Positions 1 through 8,155 of a stretch of 64,000 nucleotides of DNA are shown piece after piece. The stretch comes from Maribacter aquivivus. Lineage in GTDB: Bacteria; Bacteroidota; Bacteroidia; Flavobacteriales; Flavobacteriaceae. The notes under the pieces were generated by a model. The model had not been told where the DNA came from. It ran no database searches and saw nothing but the letters and a program-made list of their open reading frames with translations. A program made the translations under genes and the position numbers. Position 1 is the stretch's first letter, and every line of letters begins with the position of its first letter. The stretch is from positions 1-64,000 of the forward strand of contig NZ_FQZX01000005.1 in assembly GCF_900142175.1 (NCBI RefSeq). The letters run 5' to 3'.

Positions 1-956
1 TCTGAAAGTTCGTTAGTTGCAGAAGTATCCTCGTCCGCAATAATATGGTTATCTATTTTGGTATCTACCGCAGCTATTGCGTTATCGGCATCAAGTTCGT
101 TCTGATCAACATCCGCTCTAATAGCAGTATCGTCATATGCAAGTCCGCTAATATTAGTGCTTACATCGCCACCGGCATCGGATACAGTTAAATTTGTTCC
201 GTCAAAAGAGATTCCTGTATTGAAATCATCTGTAGCATCTGTATCTAAATTTGCAGGTAGGTCACTTAAATCGTTAAAGCTTCCAGAAAAGTCATCGGCA
301 GCATTTTGGTCAAATGCAGATAAATCTACAGTTGTTGCATTTGGGTCATTAGATAAGGTAAGTACGCCCGAAGTATAATTTAAAGTCTGAATTTCATTTT
401 GGTCATCTGCATCTGCATCATCTACATTGATTGCAATAGCGTTACCGTTATCAATACTAATATTCCCAGGTGTATTGTCTGTCTGTAAATTTTGATTGTC
501 TGTACTAACAATAGAAATAATTGTTTCTATTCCGTTTTCGTTGGTATATGTATATGTTCCATCACCATTATCTGCAAGTGTAGATATGGTTTGTGAAGCA
601 CCATTAAAGGTTACGTTATTTCCGTTTCCGTCAGAAAGAGTAATGGTTCCATTGCCATTATCCGCAAAAGAGAATGAAGAAGAAGAATTACCATCGCAAA
701 GGTTTGTCCAAATCAATCCGTTATAATAATGCACACATTGGGTGTCGGTATTATAAACCACTGCTCCGTTAAGCGGATTAATTGCTTGCATTTGTGCCGT
801 AGTAAGTCTTGTAAGCACAAGTGCTTTGTCAGAACTTTCTAGCTCAACAATAGAAGCGGAATCGATAATATTTGGGTTTTCGCCAATTTTTACTTGGGCA
901 CTTACGCAGAAAGAAAATAGAACAAGAAAAAAGAGTAATTTAATTTTTGTAGACAT
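1..956 (-). CDS. Repetitive exported protein, C-terminus beyond the left edge (partial)
   Basis: Reading leftward from the ATG at 956, the frame stays open to base 1, giving 318 visible codons. The N-terminus is a signal peptide (MSTKIKLLFFLVLFSFCVSAQ). A module of about 65 residues follows, containing VKIGENP, VELESSDKALVLTRLTT and a VVYNTDTQCVHYYNG stretch. The same module opens the 1126-residue protein encoded at 2357-5737, so the two are paralogues. After it comes Asp/Asn/Ala-rich sequence with ADVDQNELDADNAI-type repeats, resembling tail-fibre or surface stalk proteins of flavobacteria. No enzymatic motif is visible. It is probably exported, with a surface role inferred only from composition. 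The C-terminus and any sorting domain are outside the window. Confidence 0.8.
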   Translation of the reverse strand, partial: MSTKIKLLFFLVLFSFCVSAQVKIGENPNIIDSASIVELESSDKALVLTRLTTAQMQAINPLNGAVVYNTDTQCVHYYNGLIWTNLCDGNSSSSFSFADNGNGTITLSDGNGNNVTFNGASQTISTLADNGDGTYTYTNENGIETIISIVSTDNQNLQTDNTPGNISIDNGNAIAINVDDADADDQNEIQTLNYTSGVLTLSNDPNATTVDLSAFDQNAADDFSGSFNDLSDLPANLDTDATDDFNTGISFDGTNLTVSDAGGDVSTNISGLAYDDTAIRADVDQNELDADNAIAAVDTKIDNHIIADEDTSATNELS

Positions 957-1191
957 CTAAATATTGGGGAATATGTTAACATCTGTAAAAATAAAACTAG
1001 TCTTGTAGGAAAAATAGAATATGTTGTGTAGCTAGCCAAATATGTTGTTAAACAAGAGAGGTCTTTTGATTTCGGTGTTTAGACGTGTGTTTTAGCGATA
1101 TAAATTATATATAAATTTTGTAGGAATTCAATACATTAGAAAGATTATTCTTACTTAAATTGAATAATGCTTGATTAACCCTAATGCTTGT

Positions 1192-2355
1192 TTATCTAGA
1201 TAAATACAAAAAGCCCTGATAATTTAAGTCTCCTTCAGGAATATAGACGGTATAAAAATAAACGCCCGTTGGTAGTCCTTTTTCTTCACCGAAAGGTACA
1301 TTGTTCAGATTAGAAAATCCGACAAAATCATTTACGTAGTCTGTCTTTTCGAATACTTTTAATCCGTAGCGATCATAGATTTGAAGAAAGTTACTGTCAT
1401 ATTCTTCTAATTCTTCAATGTAAAAGTTGTCGTTAATACCGTCTCCATTTACAGAGACAAAGAAGTTATCTATAAAAAGTACATCTCTAGATAACGGTTC
1501 AAACGGACTTTTAGATGAGCCCAGCGTAATAACTTCATAATCATCTGGGGTAAAAGATTCTGTAGTAACAAAACCTTCGGTTAAAGTACCTACAGGAACA
1601 CTACCAATTAAATTTACCCAACTTTGAGAGGTTTTGCTCCAACCCACAGGTATGACTTCATCAACGTTGTCTGTTAAACTTTCTAATGAGCTACGAATAT
1701 TCCAACTTAGAGTTACGGTAGAAGGTATAGAACCTTCCAATCTCCAAAATTCAAATGTATTTACCGATTCAACATCAAGGGCGGTTGTTGCCGTATCATA
1801 GCTGCCTAAAGGCGCTGGCGCGTTATTCGGATTTTCAAAATAATAGGCACATTTGGCAAATAAGTTTACGCTCTCAGAATTTATAATCAAAGGTCTTAAA
1901 TATTGCACATCACCAACCGGGAAACCAAAATTTTGCTGATTGGTAATAGCCGCATACCCTTCAATTTTACTAAAGTCGTTCTCACCACTATAGAATGAAT
2001 TATCTACGAAATTGTAGAAAATATCCGGTTGGGTTAGGGGAGTAAGAATACTACCAAAGATGAAATTGGTATTATTGGTATTGTCCATACCAAGGTTCAG
2101 CTGCATATTGTTCTCTAAAGCAATTTCCATATCATAGAACTGCGGAGTAACATTACCCGAAACGGTCAATAGCTCAGACCCATAAAAACCTGCCAAACCA
2201 AGATTATTATCTAAAGGCGATTCATTAATAAGGTTGGTGTGAAATCCAATTTGCCCACCTTCATGTATACGTAAGTTGCCGTTATTGTATAATGCTGTTT
2301 GGGCAGAAATAGTTGCCGCAAACAGAAAGAAAAGTATGTGAGTGTATTTTTTCAT
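1192..2355 (-). CDS. Exported protein with T9SS type B (gliding-motility) C-terminal sorting domain
   Basis: A 387-residue protein. The start at 2355 (MKKYTHILFFLFAATISAQ) gives a clean signal peptide; an in-frame ATG ten codons upstream would lie inside the previous gene. The last ~90 residues (from about 298) hold the type B sorting domain: SVNGDGINDNFYI, then LQIYDRYGLKVFEK and LPTGVYFYTVYI. Family knowledge says this domain directs export through the type IX system and surface attachment. The body (about 20-290) is beta-rich and unassigned. Its start is one base after the stop of the 1126-residue gene, so the two are probably translated together and may form one surface complex. The long upstream partner has no sorting domain of its own. 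Confidence 0.85.
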   Translation of the reverse strand: MKKYTHILFFLFAATISAQTALYNNGNLRIHEGGQIGFHTNLINESPLDNNLGLAGFYGSELLTVSGNVTPQFYDMEIALENNMQLNLGMDNTNNTNFIFGSILTPLTQPDIFYNFVDNSFYSGENDFSKIEGYAAITNQQNFGFPVGDVQYLRPLIINSESVNLFAKCAYYFENPNNAPAPLGSYDTATTALDVESVNTFEFWRLEGSIPSTVTLSWNIRSSLESLTDNVDEVIPVGWSKTSQSWVNLIGSVPVGTLTEGFVTTESFTPDDYEVITLGSSKSPFEPLSRDVLFIDNFFVSVNGDGINDNFYIEELEEYDSNFLQIYDRYGLKVFEKTDYVNDFVGFSNLNNVPFGEEKGLPTGVYFYTVYIPEGDLNYQGFLYLSR

Positions 2356-2356
2356 T

Positions 2357-5300
2357 TTAATTAATTTGATGCCATAATGCGCCATCGCTTTGAAGCTTCA
2401 AAATACCCATTGGTAAAGTTGTTTGGGCTAGATTAGAGCCATCTGCGTTAACATATGAGTCAATGTTGATTGGTGTACCTGTAATATTTTTAAGTACATA
2501 AACTCTACCTTTATTATCAGCAGCAGCGGCTGGTAATTCTACGGTAGATGCACCTGGCTCAATAATTATTGTATAATCATTATCCGAAATTGTAACGAGA
2601 TTTGTGTCATCATTTCTAATATTGGTACTTAAAGATCCTTTTACTTCTAATGTTGAGTTTGGGTTAGTATTTCCGGTTGGTGTAAAGTTACCGATACCAA
2701 CATTCTGATTGAAACCAATTCTTAACGCTTCGGTTCCATCAGTTGATAAACCTATTTGATCTTGATACGGACTATAAAAACCAGTATTTAAATCATCCGA
2801 AAATCTATATGAAGGTGTGCCAGAAGTGCCATCTGAATTTAATAATCCAGAAGTTCTCGTTGAGCCATCAATAGATAATTTATTTACCAAAGGTCTAGTT
2901 ACTTCCCCTATACTAAGTCTATTATTAGTATTATCCCAATATAAATGAGCATTATTTTCTGTCGGTTCGAAAGTGGTGGGTGCCGCAAAAAAAATTGAAC
3001 CTTCTACTGTACCTGAATGCCCAGAAATATCTGCTTCCGAAACATAAACCCAATCTGTACCGTCCCATTGTAAAAGTTGTCCCGCAGTTGTCCCGTTGGC
3101 AAGCTTTGCAAGTGTTACAGCATCGTCAATAATTTCGTTATTAGTAATTCCATTTTCTGCTACTGCTATAGTATAAGGGTCAACATTAGTTCCTGTACCT
3201 GACCTTGTCAATGTTGTGTTGGTAGCTGTCACGTCTGTAATTTCATTACCTATGATTCCATCAATCTCTGTTATTGTTGCAGTAATATCAGCCTCTAAAA
3301 TATAAACCCATTCAGTCCCATCCCATTGTAGAAGTTGCCCAGTTGCCGTTCCATCTGCCATTTTAGGCAATGTTACAGCACCTGCCGCAAGTTCAGCTGT
3401 ATCGATTCCCAATGCGGATACGTCCAAGGTTAATGGGTCGGCATTTGTACCTGTCCCAGTAAGTTCTAGAGTTGCATCTGCGACAGCAGAAACTTCGTTA
3501 CCTATAATACCATCGATTTCCGTTACTGCAATATCTGCCTCAGTTATATATACCCATTCAGTACCGTCCCATTGTAGAAGTTGCCCAGCTGTAGTTCCGT
3601 CTGCCATTTTAGGTAATGTTACTGCACCTGCCGCAAGTTCAGCTGTATCGATTCCCAATGCGGATACGTCCAAAGTTAATGGGTCTGCATTAGTTCCTGT
3701 TCCCGTAAGTTCTAGAGTTGCATCTGCGACAGCAGAAACTTCGTTACCGACAATTCCATCAATTTCTGTAACTGTTGCTGTGATATCTGCTTCTTGAATA
3801 TATACCCATTCAGTTCCGTCCCATTGAAGAAGTTGTCCGGCTGCCGTTCCATCTGCCAATTTAGGCAAAGTCACCGCTCCAGCTGCAAGTTCGTCTGTGT
3901 CAATTCCAAGTGCAGCAACGTCTAATGTCAAAGGGTCTGCTGATGTTCCTGTTCCTGAAAGTTCTAGAGTTGCATCCGTTGCAGCTGTAACCTCGTTACC
4001 GATAATTCCATCAATTTCTGTTATTCCTGCAAGTTCATCAAGTGCAGCTTGCGTAGTGGTTGCTGTTAGACCTGAAGCAGTGCCATCGTAAGGTACTTCG
4101 CTAGCATCTTGTTCATCAGTATCCACAAGCCCGCTTCCAGCAAGTTCATCAATAGCAGCCTGTGTTGTTGTAGCAGTTAAACCAGATGTTGTATTGTCAT
4201 AGTCAACTTCGCTAGCATCTTGGTCAGTACCTCCGCCTCCTCCAGGAGGGAAATTTGCCCATTCAACATCTCCGGCAATTGTTGTGATCAACACTTGGTC
4301 TTCGGTTAATACACCAGGTGCAGGCTCAATTTTTATAGGCGTTACTGCTTCATCTTCAATGGCGAATTCACCAATATTATTCATGGTAACATCACCACCT
4401 ACGGCAACAGGTGTTGGCTCGCTTGCTGCGTTACCAACAAAAATGAATCCATCGTCTAAACTTAGATTTCCTTCTGGTATATCTACAAATCCACCATCGG
4501 TTAGCGAAATACGGTTTCCTGCTATAGATAATTGTTGTTCATCTGTATCAACTGTTCCGGCGGGTATGTCTACCCATCCAACCACTCCAGCTGTACTTGT
4601 CGTTAAAATTTGTGTATTTGCTGGTGCAGCTGCTGCAGGGGCAATATCGAGGGTAGAAATAGTACCATTTAAAATGTTTGCCGTTCTAACCGAGTTGTCT
4701 GCCAACTTAATATTGGTAACTGCATTATTGGCTAATTCTTCAGTGTCAATACCACCTGCGTTTACGTCTAAGGTATAAGGATTTGTATCCGTACCACCCC
4801 CAAAACGTACCAAGGTACCATCCGTAGCATTTAAAATTTCATTTCCAACAATACCATCAACCTCTACAGCTGCAGCAGGTAAAGTAATTGTATTGCCATT
4901 ACTTAAAGTTATTTCGTTTGTGGCAGCATTAATACTTAATTCTTGCAAGTACGTGGATAAATCTAGTGTGTTCTCACCATTCTCAATACTAAGAATATTG
5001 TTAGTAAGGTCTAATTGCTGATCGTCAGAGCCAATTAAAGCACCTAAACTAATAGTAGAAACTCCAGCAATGGTAGATTTAGCAATTGTTAGTGTAGTAT
5101 CTAATTTATTGAATGTTAGATCAAAAAGTCCGTCAGAGTCTTCCCATTGTACAATTCCGTTTTCATCGGTAGTTAACACTTGCCCTGGTGTAAAATTGGC
5201 TATATCTGCCGGTGCAATACTGGCATCTCTAATTTCTTCTGATCCAACCGAGTTTTGTCTAAGTTCACTAGAACCTACAGATTCGGCTGCTAGTTTTTCT

Positions 5301-5737
5301 TGGGTAATAGAATTATCTTGAATATCATCTGGTCCTATACCACCATCAATAATATTATCGCCCAAAATACTATTCTTGGCAACTTCTAAATTAATACTAC
5401 CTGCAGTTTCGGTAATTTCAATAGTACTTCTGCCATTTATAATAGGGTCGTTGGTAATAGAAAAGTTTACGGCATCACATAAATTAACCCATTGTGTACC
5501 ATCAAAATAATTAATACACTCGGTATCGGTGTTATAGACCATACCACCACGTTGCGGCGTAATAGCCTCCATTTCTAAGGTGGTTACACGGGTTATTACC
5601 AGCACTTTAGAAGTACTTTCAAGCTCTAAAACTGATGAAGCATCTATATTTTGTGGGTTGTCTCCTATTTTAATTTGTGCGAATGCGGTAGGTATCGCTA
5701 GTAGTGTAAATAAAATAAAGAAAATTATTGCTTTCAT
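2357..5737 (-). CDS. Long repetitive exported protein with tail-fibre-like C-terminal region
   Basis: 1126 residues. The signal peptide (MKAIIFFILFTLLAIPTAFAQ) is followed by the same VLELES / VVYNTDT-type N-terminal module as the left-edge gene. The middle is Asp/Thr/Ala-rich. It includes two copies of a DASEV-YD-T-SGLTATTTQAA motif (about residues 500-570), then four repeats of 80-84 residues (about 571-902) built on TEIDGI-GNE, LTLDV-ALGIDT-EL, AVTLPK-ADGT and GQLLQWDGTEWVY. The C-terminal ~200 residues contain YRFSDDLNTGFYSP and STDGTEALRI, wording seen in phage tail-fibre and other trimeric fibre proteins. No type B sorting domain or catalytic motif is visible. A fibrous surface role is inferred. 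It is one base from the sorted protein downstream and likely in one transcript with it. Confidence 0.8.
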   Translation of the reverse strand: MKAIIFFILFTLLAIPTAFAQIKIGDNPQNIDASSVLELESTSKVLVITRVTTLEMEAITPQRGGMVYNTDTECINYFDGTQWVNLCDAVNFSITNDPIINGRSTIEITETAGSINLEVAKNSILGDNIIDGGIGPDDIQDNSITQEKLAAESVGSSELRQNSVGSEEIRDASIAPADIANFTPGQVLTTDENGIVQWEDSDGLFDLTFNKLDTTLTIAKSTIAGVSTISLGALIGSDDQQLDLTNNILSIENGENTLDLSTYLQELSINAATNEITLSNGNTITLPAAAVEVDGIVGNEILNATDGTLVRFGGGTDTNPYTLDVNAGGIDTEELANNAVTNIKLADNSVRTANILNGTISTLDIAPAAAAPANTQILTTSTAGVVGWVDIPAGTVDTDEQQLSIAGNRISLTDGGFVDIPEGNLSLDDGFIFVGNAASEPTPVAVGGDVTMNNIGEFAIEDEAVTPIKIEPAPGVLTEDQVLITTIAGDVEWANFPPGGGGGTDQDASEVDYDNTTSGLTATTTQAAIDELAGSGLVDTDEQDASEVPYDGTASGLTATTTQAALDELAGITEIDGIIGNEVTAATDATLELSGTGTSADPLTLDVAALGIDTDELAAGAVTLPKLADGTAAGQLLQWDGTEWVYIQEADITATVTEIDGIVGNEVSAVADATLELTGTGTNADPLTLDVSALGIDTAELAAGAVTLPKMADGTTAGQLLQWDGTEWVYITEADIAVTEIDGIIGNEVSAVADATLELTGTGTNADPLTLDVSALGIDTAELAAGAVTLPKMADGTATGQLLQWDGTEWVYILEADITATITEIDGIIGNEITDVTATNTTLTRSGTGTNVDPYTIAVAENGITNNEIIDDAVTLAKLANGTTAGQLLQWDGTDWVYVSEADISGHSGTVEGSIFFAAPTTFEPTENNAHLYWDNTNNRLSIGEVTRPLVNKLSIDGSTRTSGLLNSDGTSGTPSYRFSDDLNTGFYSPYQDQIGLSTDGTEALRIGFNQNVGIGNFTPTGNTNPNSTLEVKGSLSTNIRNDDTNLVTISDNDYTIIIEPGASTVELPAAAADNKGRVYVLKNITGTPINIDSYVNADGSNLAQTTLPMGILKLQSDGALWHQIN
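3030..4024 (-). repeat. Four tandem 246-252 bp coding repeats
   Basis: Four tandem units lie inside the 1126-residue gene. Successive copies of the EIDGI codons fall near 3261, 3513, 3759 and 4010. The two middle units are almost identical over more than 100 bases (compare 3371-3500 with 3617-3746), which points to recent duplication or gene conversion. Outer units are more diverged. Confidence 0.85.
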
Positions 5738-5771
5738 ACTTAGTGTCTTAAGACGAGAAAATAGTGATAAA

Positions 5772-5779
5772 CAAAAATA
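5772..5779 (-). promoter_or_regulatory. Putative Bacteroidota -7 box for the repetitive-protein operon
   Basis: On the minus strand this reads TATTTTTG, matching the Bacteroidota consensus TAnnTTTG. It lies 35 bases upstream of the ATG at 5737. No good -33 TTG box is seen at the usual distance, so the call rests on the -7 box and position. The rest of 5780-6030 is AT-rich with no gene; a small CCCTA/TAGGG hairpin sits at 5992-6005 ahead of the divergent gene. Confidence 0.4.
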
Positions 5780-6030
5780 GAATTATCTTCTTAATCCGCT
5801 TTATTTATAAGTTGAAATAATAGGGTAATGGGTTAAAGAACATCTAAGGTCGTTGAATGGGATTGTTTTTATATAGAATTTGGGGTTTTGTTAGCCATGA
5901 TAATTACTATCTACTATGAAGAAATTAACAAAAATTTATTGGCGGGTTTTTTTTTATGAAGATTACAAATCTTTTCTTTATCTTTTGATAGCCCTACGCT
6001 TAGGGTATTATTAGTTTTAATAAACACTAA

Positions 6031-6777
6031 ATGACCAAAAAATTACTTTTCTTACTCGTATTATTTACAACAGTATCAGGCTTTTCACAAGATGATATTA
6101 GGCAACCATTAAGAGGTTCTGTAATCTATATGAACATTGGCGTACCCAATGAAAATGTGATCAATGCAACTTCTGAACACGCCACGATAACCAATGATCA
6201 AGGTTTGTTTCGAATTAATGTAAAGGTGGGTGACCAAATTGTTTTTTCTGCCATTAATTACAACATTAAAGTGGTAACGATTACCGAAGAGATTTTAGCC
6301 AACAATCGTTTGGTGGTAGAGGTGAACGAAAAAGTGACGGAGTTAGACGAGGTGGTAATTACCCCAGAACAACAAGAACGTTTTTTAGCGGTAAAGAACC
6401 AAGAGTTTAAAGAGTACGAGTACGAAATTGATCGTGGTACAGAGGTAGAAAATATAGCAATGTCTGAGGCAGATAGAGGTATGCAAGACGGTTTGAATTT
6501 TGTGAATATTTTTAGGGCTATTTTCAAAGCTCAAGATGAGAAAGCGACTGAAGAAGGGCCTAAATTAAAGGTTAGCGAAGTGCTTAGACAGGTATATGAT
6601 GATTCTTTCTTTGTGGTAGATTTAAATATACCTCAAGATAAAATAAATGAGTTTTTATTCTATTGTGATGATCAAATGCCAACTAGATCTTTATTAAAAA
6701 AGGAAAATGAATTTCAGTTGATCGATTCTTTGGTGGATCACAGTAAGACATTTCTTAAAAATTTAAATGAGGAGTAG
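6031..6777 (+). CDS. Exported carboxypeptidase-regulatory-like domain protein (paralogue 1)
   Basis: 248 residues with a signal peptide (MTKKLLFLLVLFTTVSGFSQ). Residues ~28-110 form a CarboxypepD_reg-like beta-sandwich: LRGSVIYMNIGVPNENVINA, then TITNDQGLFRINVKVGD, IVFSAINY and ELDEVVITP. In TonB-dependent receptors this fold precedes the plug, but here no receptor follows. The remaining ~140 residues are charged and unassigned. It overlaps the next gene by 11 bases, and the next product has the same architecture, so the pair arose by duplication. The function is unknown; a periplasmic or outer-membrane location is inferred. Confidence 0.8.
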   Translation: MTKKLLFLLVLFTTVSGFSQDDIRQPLRGSVIYMNIGVPNENVINATSEHATITNDQGLFRINVKVGDQIVFSAINYNIKVVTITEEILANNRLVVEVNEKVTELDEVVITPEQQERFLAVKNQEFKEYEYEIDRGTEVENIAMSEADRGMQDGLNFVNIFRAIFKAQDEKATEEGPKLKVSEVLRQVYDDSFFVVDLNIPQDKINEFLFYCDDQMPTRSLLKKENEFQLIDSLVDHSKTFLKNLNEE

Positions 6778-7540
6778 AATCCTTGTATTTTTTCTTTTTT
6801 CTAGTGCATTTGTATTTGCACAAATAGGTGATTCTAAAAGATTAGAGGGTAGAGTGTATAGTGATGACGGTGACGTTGCTGCAACACATGTACTTAACTT
6901 AACTTCACAAAGAGCCACTATTACAGATGAATATGGGTATTTTTCAATACCAGTGAGTGTATTGGATACTTTAGAATTTTCTGCTATTCAATACAAAAAG
7001 AAAATTGTAGTGGTCAGCACCACAATTTTTGAAAGTAAGTTGATCTCTGTAGGGCTAGAAGATGCTTTGACCGAATTGGATGAAGTAACCGTAACACCAT
7101 ATAACCTTAGTGGTAATTTGTTGGCTGACCTACCTACTTTAGATTTAGATCCAATAGTTACCGCATCTACTTTGGGGCTACCAAATGCATATGTAAAAAT
7201 ACCGACCAAAGCAGAGCGAGAGCTTAAAGCGGCCACAGGTAACCCAATTATGAGTTTTGATCCCTTAATTAATGCAATTTCTGGGCGTACAAAAATGTTG
7301 AAAAAACGGGTAGAACGAAATAAACTTTATGATCGTACAAAGCGTGTAAGAGACTTTTATGCGGATAGTGTATATGTAAAACAGCTATTCATCCCTGAAA
7401 GTAAAATAGACGATTTTTTGTATTACTGCGAGGTAGATCCAAGATTTCAACAAGTTGTAGATAACCATAGCGAATTGGAGATTTGGGAGTATCTACGACA
7501 GAAAAGTTTACTGTATAGAGAAAATAACGCTTTAGATTAG
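6767..7540 (+). CDS. Exported carboxypeptidase-regulatory-like domain protein (paralogue 2)
   Basis: 257 residues, signal peptide MRSRILVFFLFSSAFVFAQ. It follows the plan of the preceding protein: EGRVYSDDGDVAATHVLNL, ATITDEYGYFSIPVSVLDTL, FSAIQYKKKIV and ELDEVTVTP, then an alpha-rich C-terminal half. Both end in matching features (DSVYVKQLFIPESKIDDFLYY here, DSFFVVDLNIPQDKINEFLFY before), so homology extends beyond the beta-sandwich. The ATG lies inside the end of the upstream gene, indicating translational coupling. A DUF6702 gene and an M1 peptidase follow on the same strand. No enzyme motif is visible. Confidence 0.8.
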   Translation: MRSRILVFFLFSSAFVFAQIGDSKRLEGRVYSDDGDVAATHVLNLTSQRATITDEYGYFSIPVSVLDTLEFSAIQYKKKIVVVSTTIFESKLISVGLEDALTELDEVTVTPYNLSGNLLADLPTLDLDPIVTASTLGLPNAYVKIPTKAERELKAATGNPIMSFDPLINAISGRTKMLKKRVERNKLYDRTKRVRDFYADSVYVKQLFIPESKIDDFLYYCEVDPRFQQVVDNHSELEIWEYLRQKSLLYRENNALD

Positions 7541-7576
7541 GCTCCTTAATTTTGGTATATACTTTGTATTAAGATA

Positions 7577-8098
7577 ATGAAACAAAACACTATGAAATTT
7601 TTTAAACCGATTTTACTATTATTTATACTTCCCCTTTTTGCATTTACAGGAGCACATAAATTTTACATTAGTGTTACCAATTTAGATTACTCAGAAAAAG
7701 ATGAAGCTGTACAAATAATTACACGTGTTTTTATAGATGATATGAATGCTGTACTAAAAGAAAGGTATGAGTTTTCTTCTTCATTAGGTACAGATAAAGA
7801 ATCATCAGTAGATAAGGAGTATTTAGAAAGATACTTACGTACTAAATTCTTAGTAGAGATAAATGGCAAAACAGTGAAGTATGATTTCATAGGTCATAAA
7901 TACGATTCTGATATGGTCATTTGTTACTTAGAAGTGCCAAATATTCCTCTTGAAACTTTAAAGCAAATTGGTATAACCAATGAGGTTCTGACAGATATAT
8001 ATGATGATCAGCAGAATGTGGTACATATGAAGGTGAATGGCAAGAAAAAGAGCCATGTACTCATAAAATCACGTATTAAAGGAATGTTAAATTTGTAA
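7577..8098 (+). CDS. DUF6702 family exported protein
   Basis: 173 residues. MKFFKPILLLFILPLFAFTG is a signal peptide. The product may start at the ATG at 7577 or at the in-frame ATG at 7592; the later one gives the tighter signal peptide. The mature sequence begins HKFYISVTNLDYSEKDEAVQ and continues IITRVFIDDMNAVLKERY, a pattern I associate with the DUF6702 family. These proteins commonly sit beside an M1 peptidase in flavobacteria. The biochemical role is unknown; placement suggests a periplasmic helper of the same unit. Confidence 0.75.
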   Translation: MKQNTMKFFKPILLLFILPLFAFTGAHKFYISVTNLDYSEKDEAVQIITRVFIDDMNAVLKERYEFSSSLGTDKESSVDKEYLERYLRTKFLVEINGKTVKYDFIGHKYDSDMVICYLEVPNIPLETLKQIGITNEVLTDIYDDQQNVVHMKVNGKKKSHVLIKSRIKGMLNL

Positions 8099-8155
8099 CA
8101 AAGATTAAGATATCCCTATAAAAACTTTAATTTTCCCACACTAAATAACTAAGAA

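Noticed and set aside
4284..4778. Plus-strand open frame of 164 codons opposite the 1126-residue gene
   Set aside because: It is antisense to a clear signal-peptide protein with repeats, and has no promoter or recognisable fold.
2357..5737. Tail-fibre-like sequence considered as a prophage remnant
   Set aside because: No integrase, capsid, terminase or lysis gene is nearby, and the protein has an export signal peptide and a T9SS-sorted neighbour.
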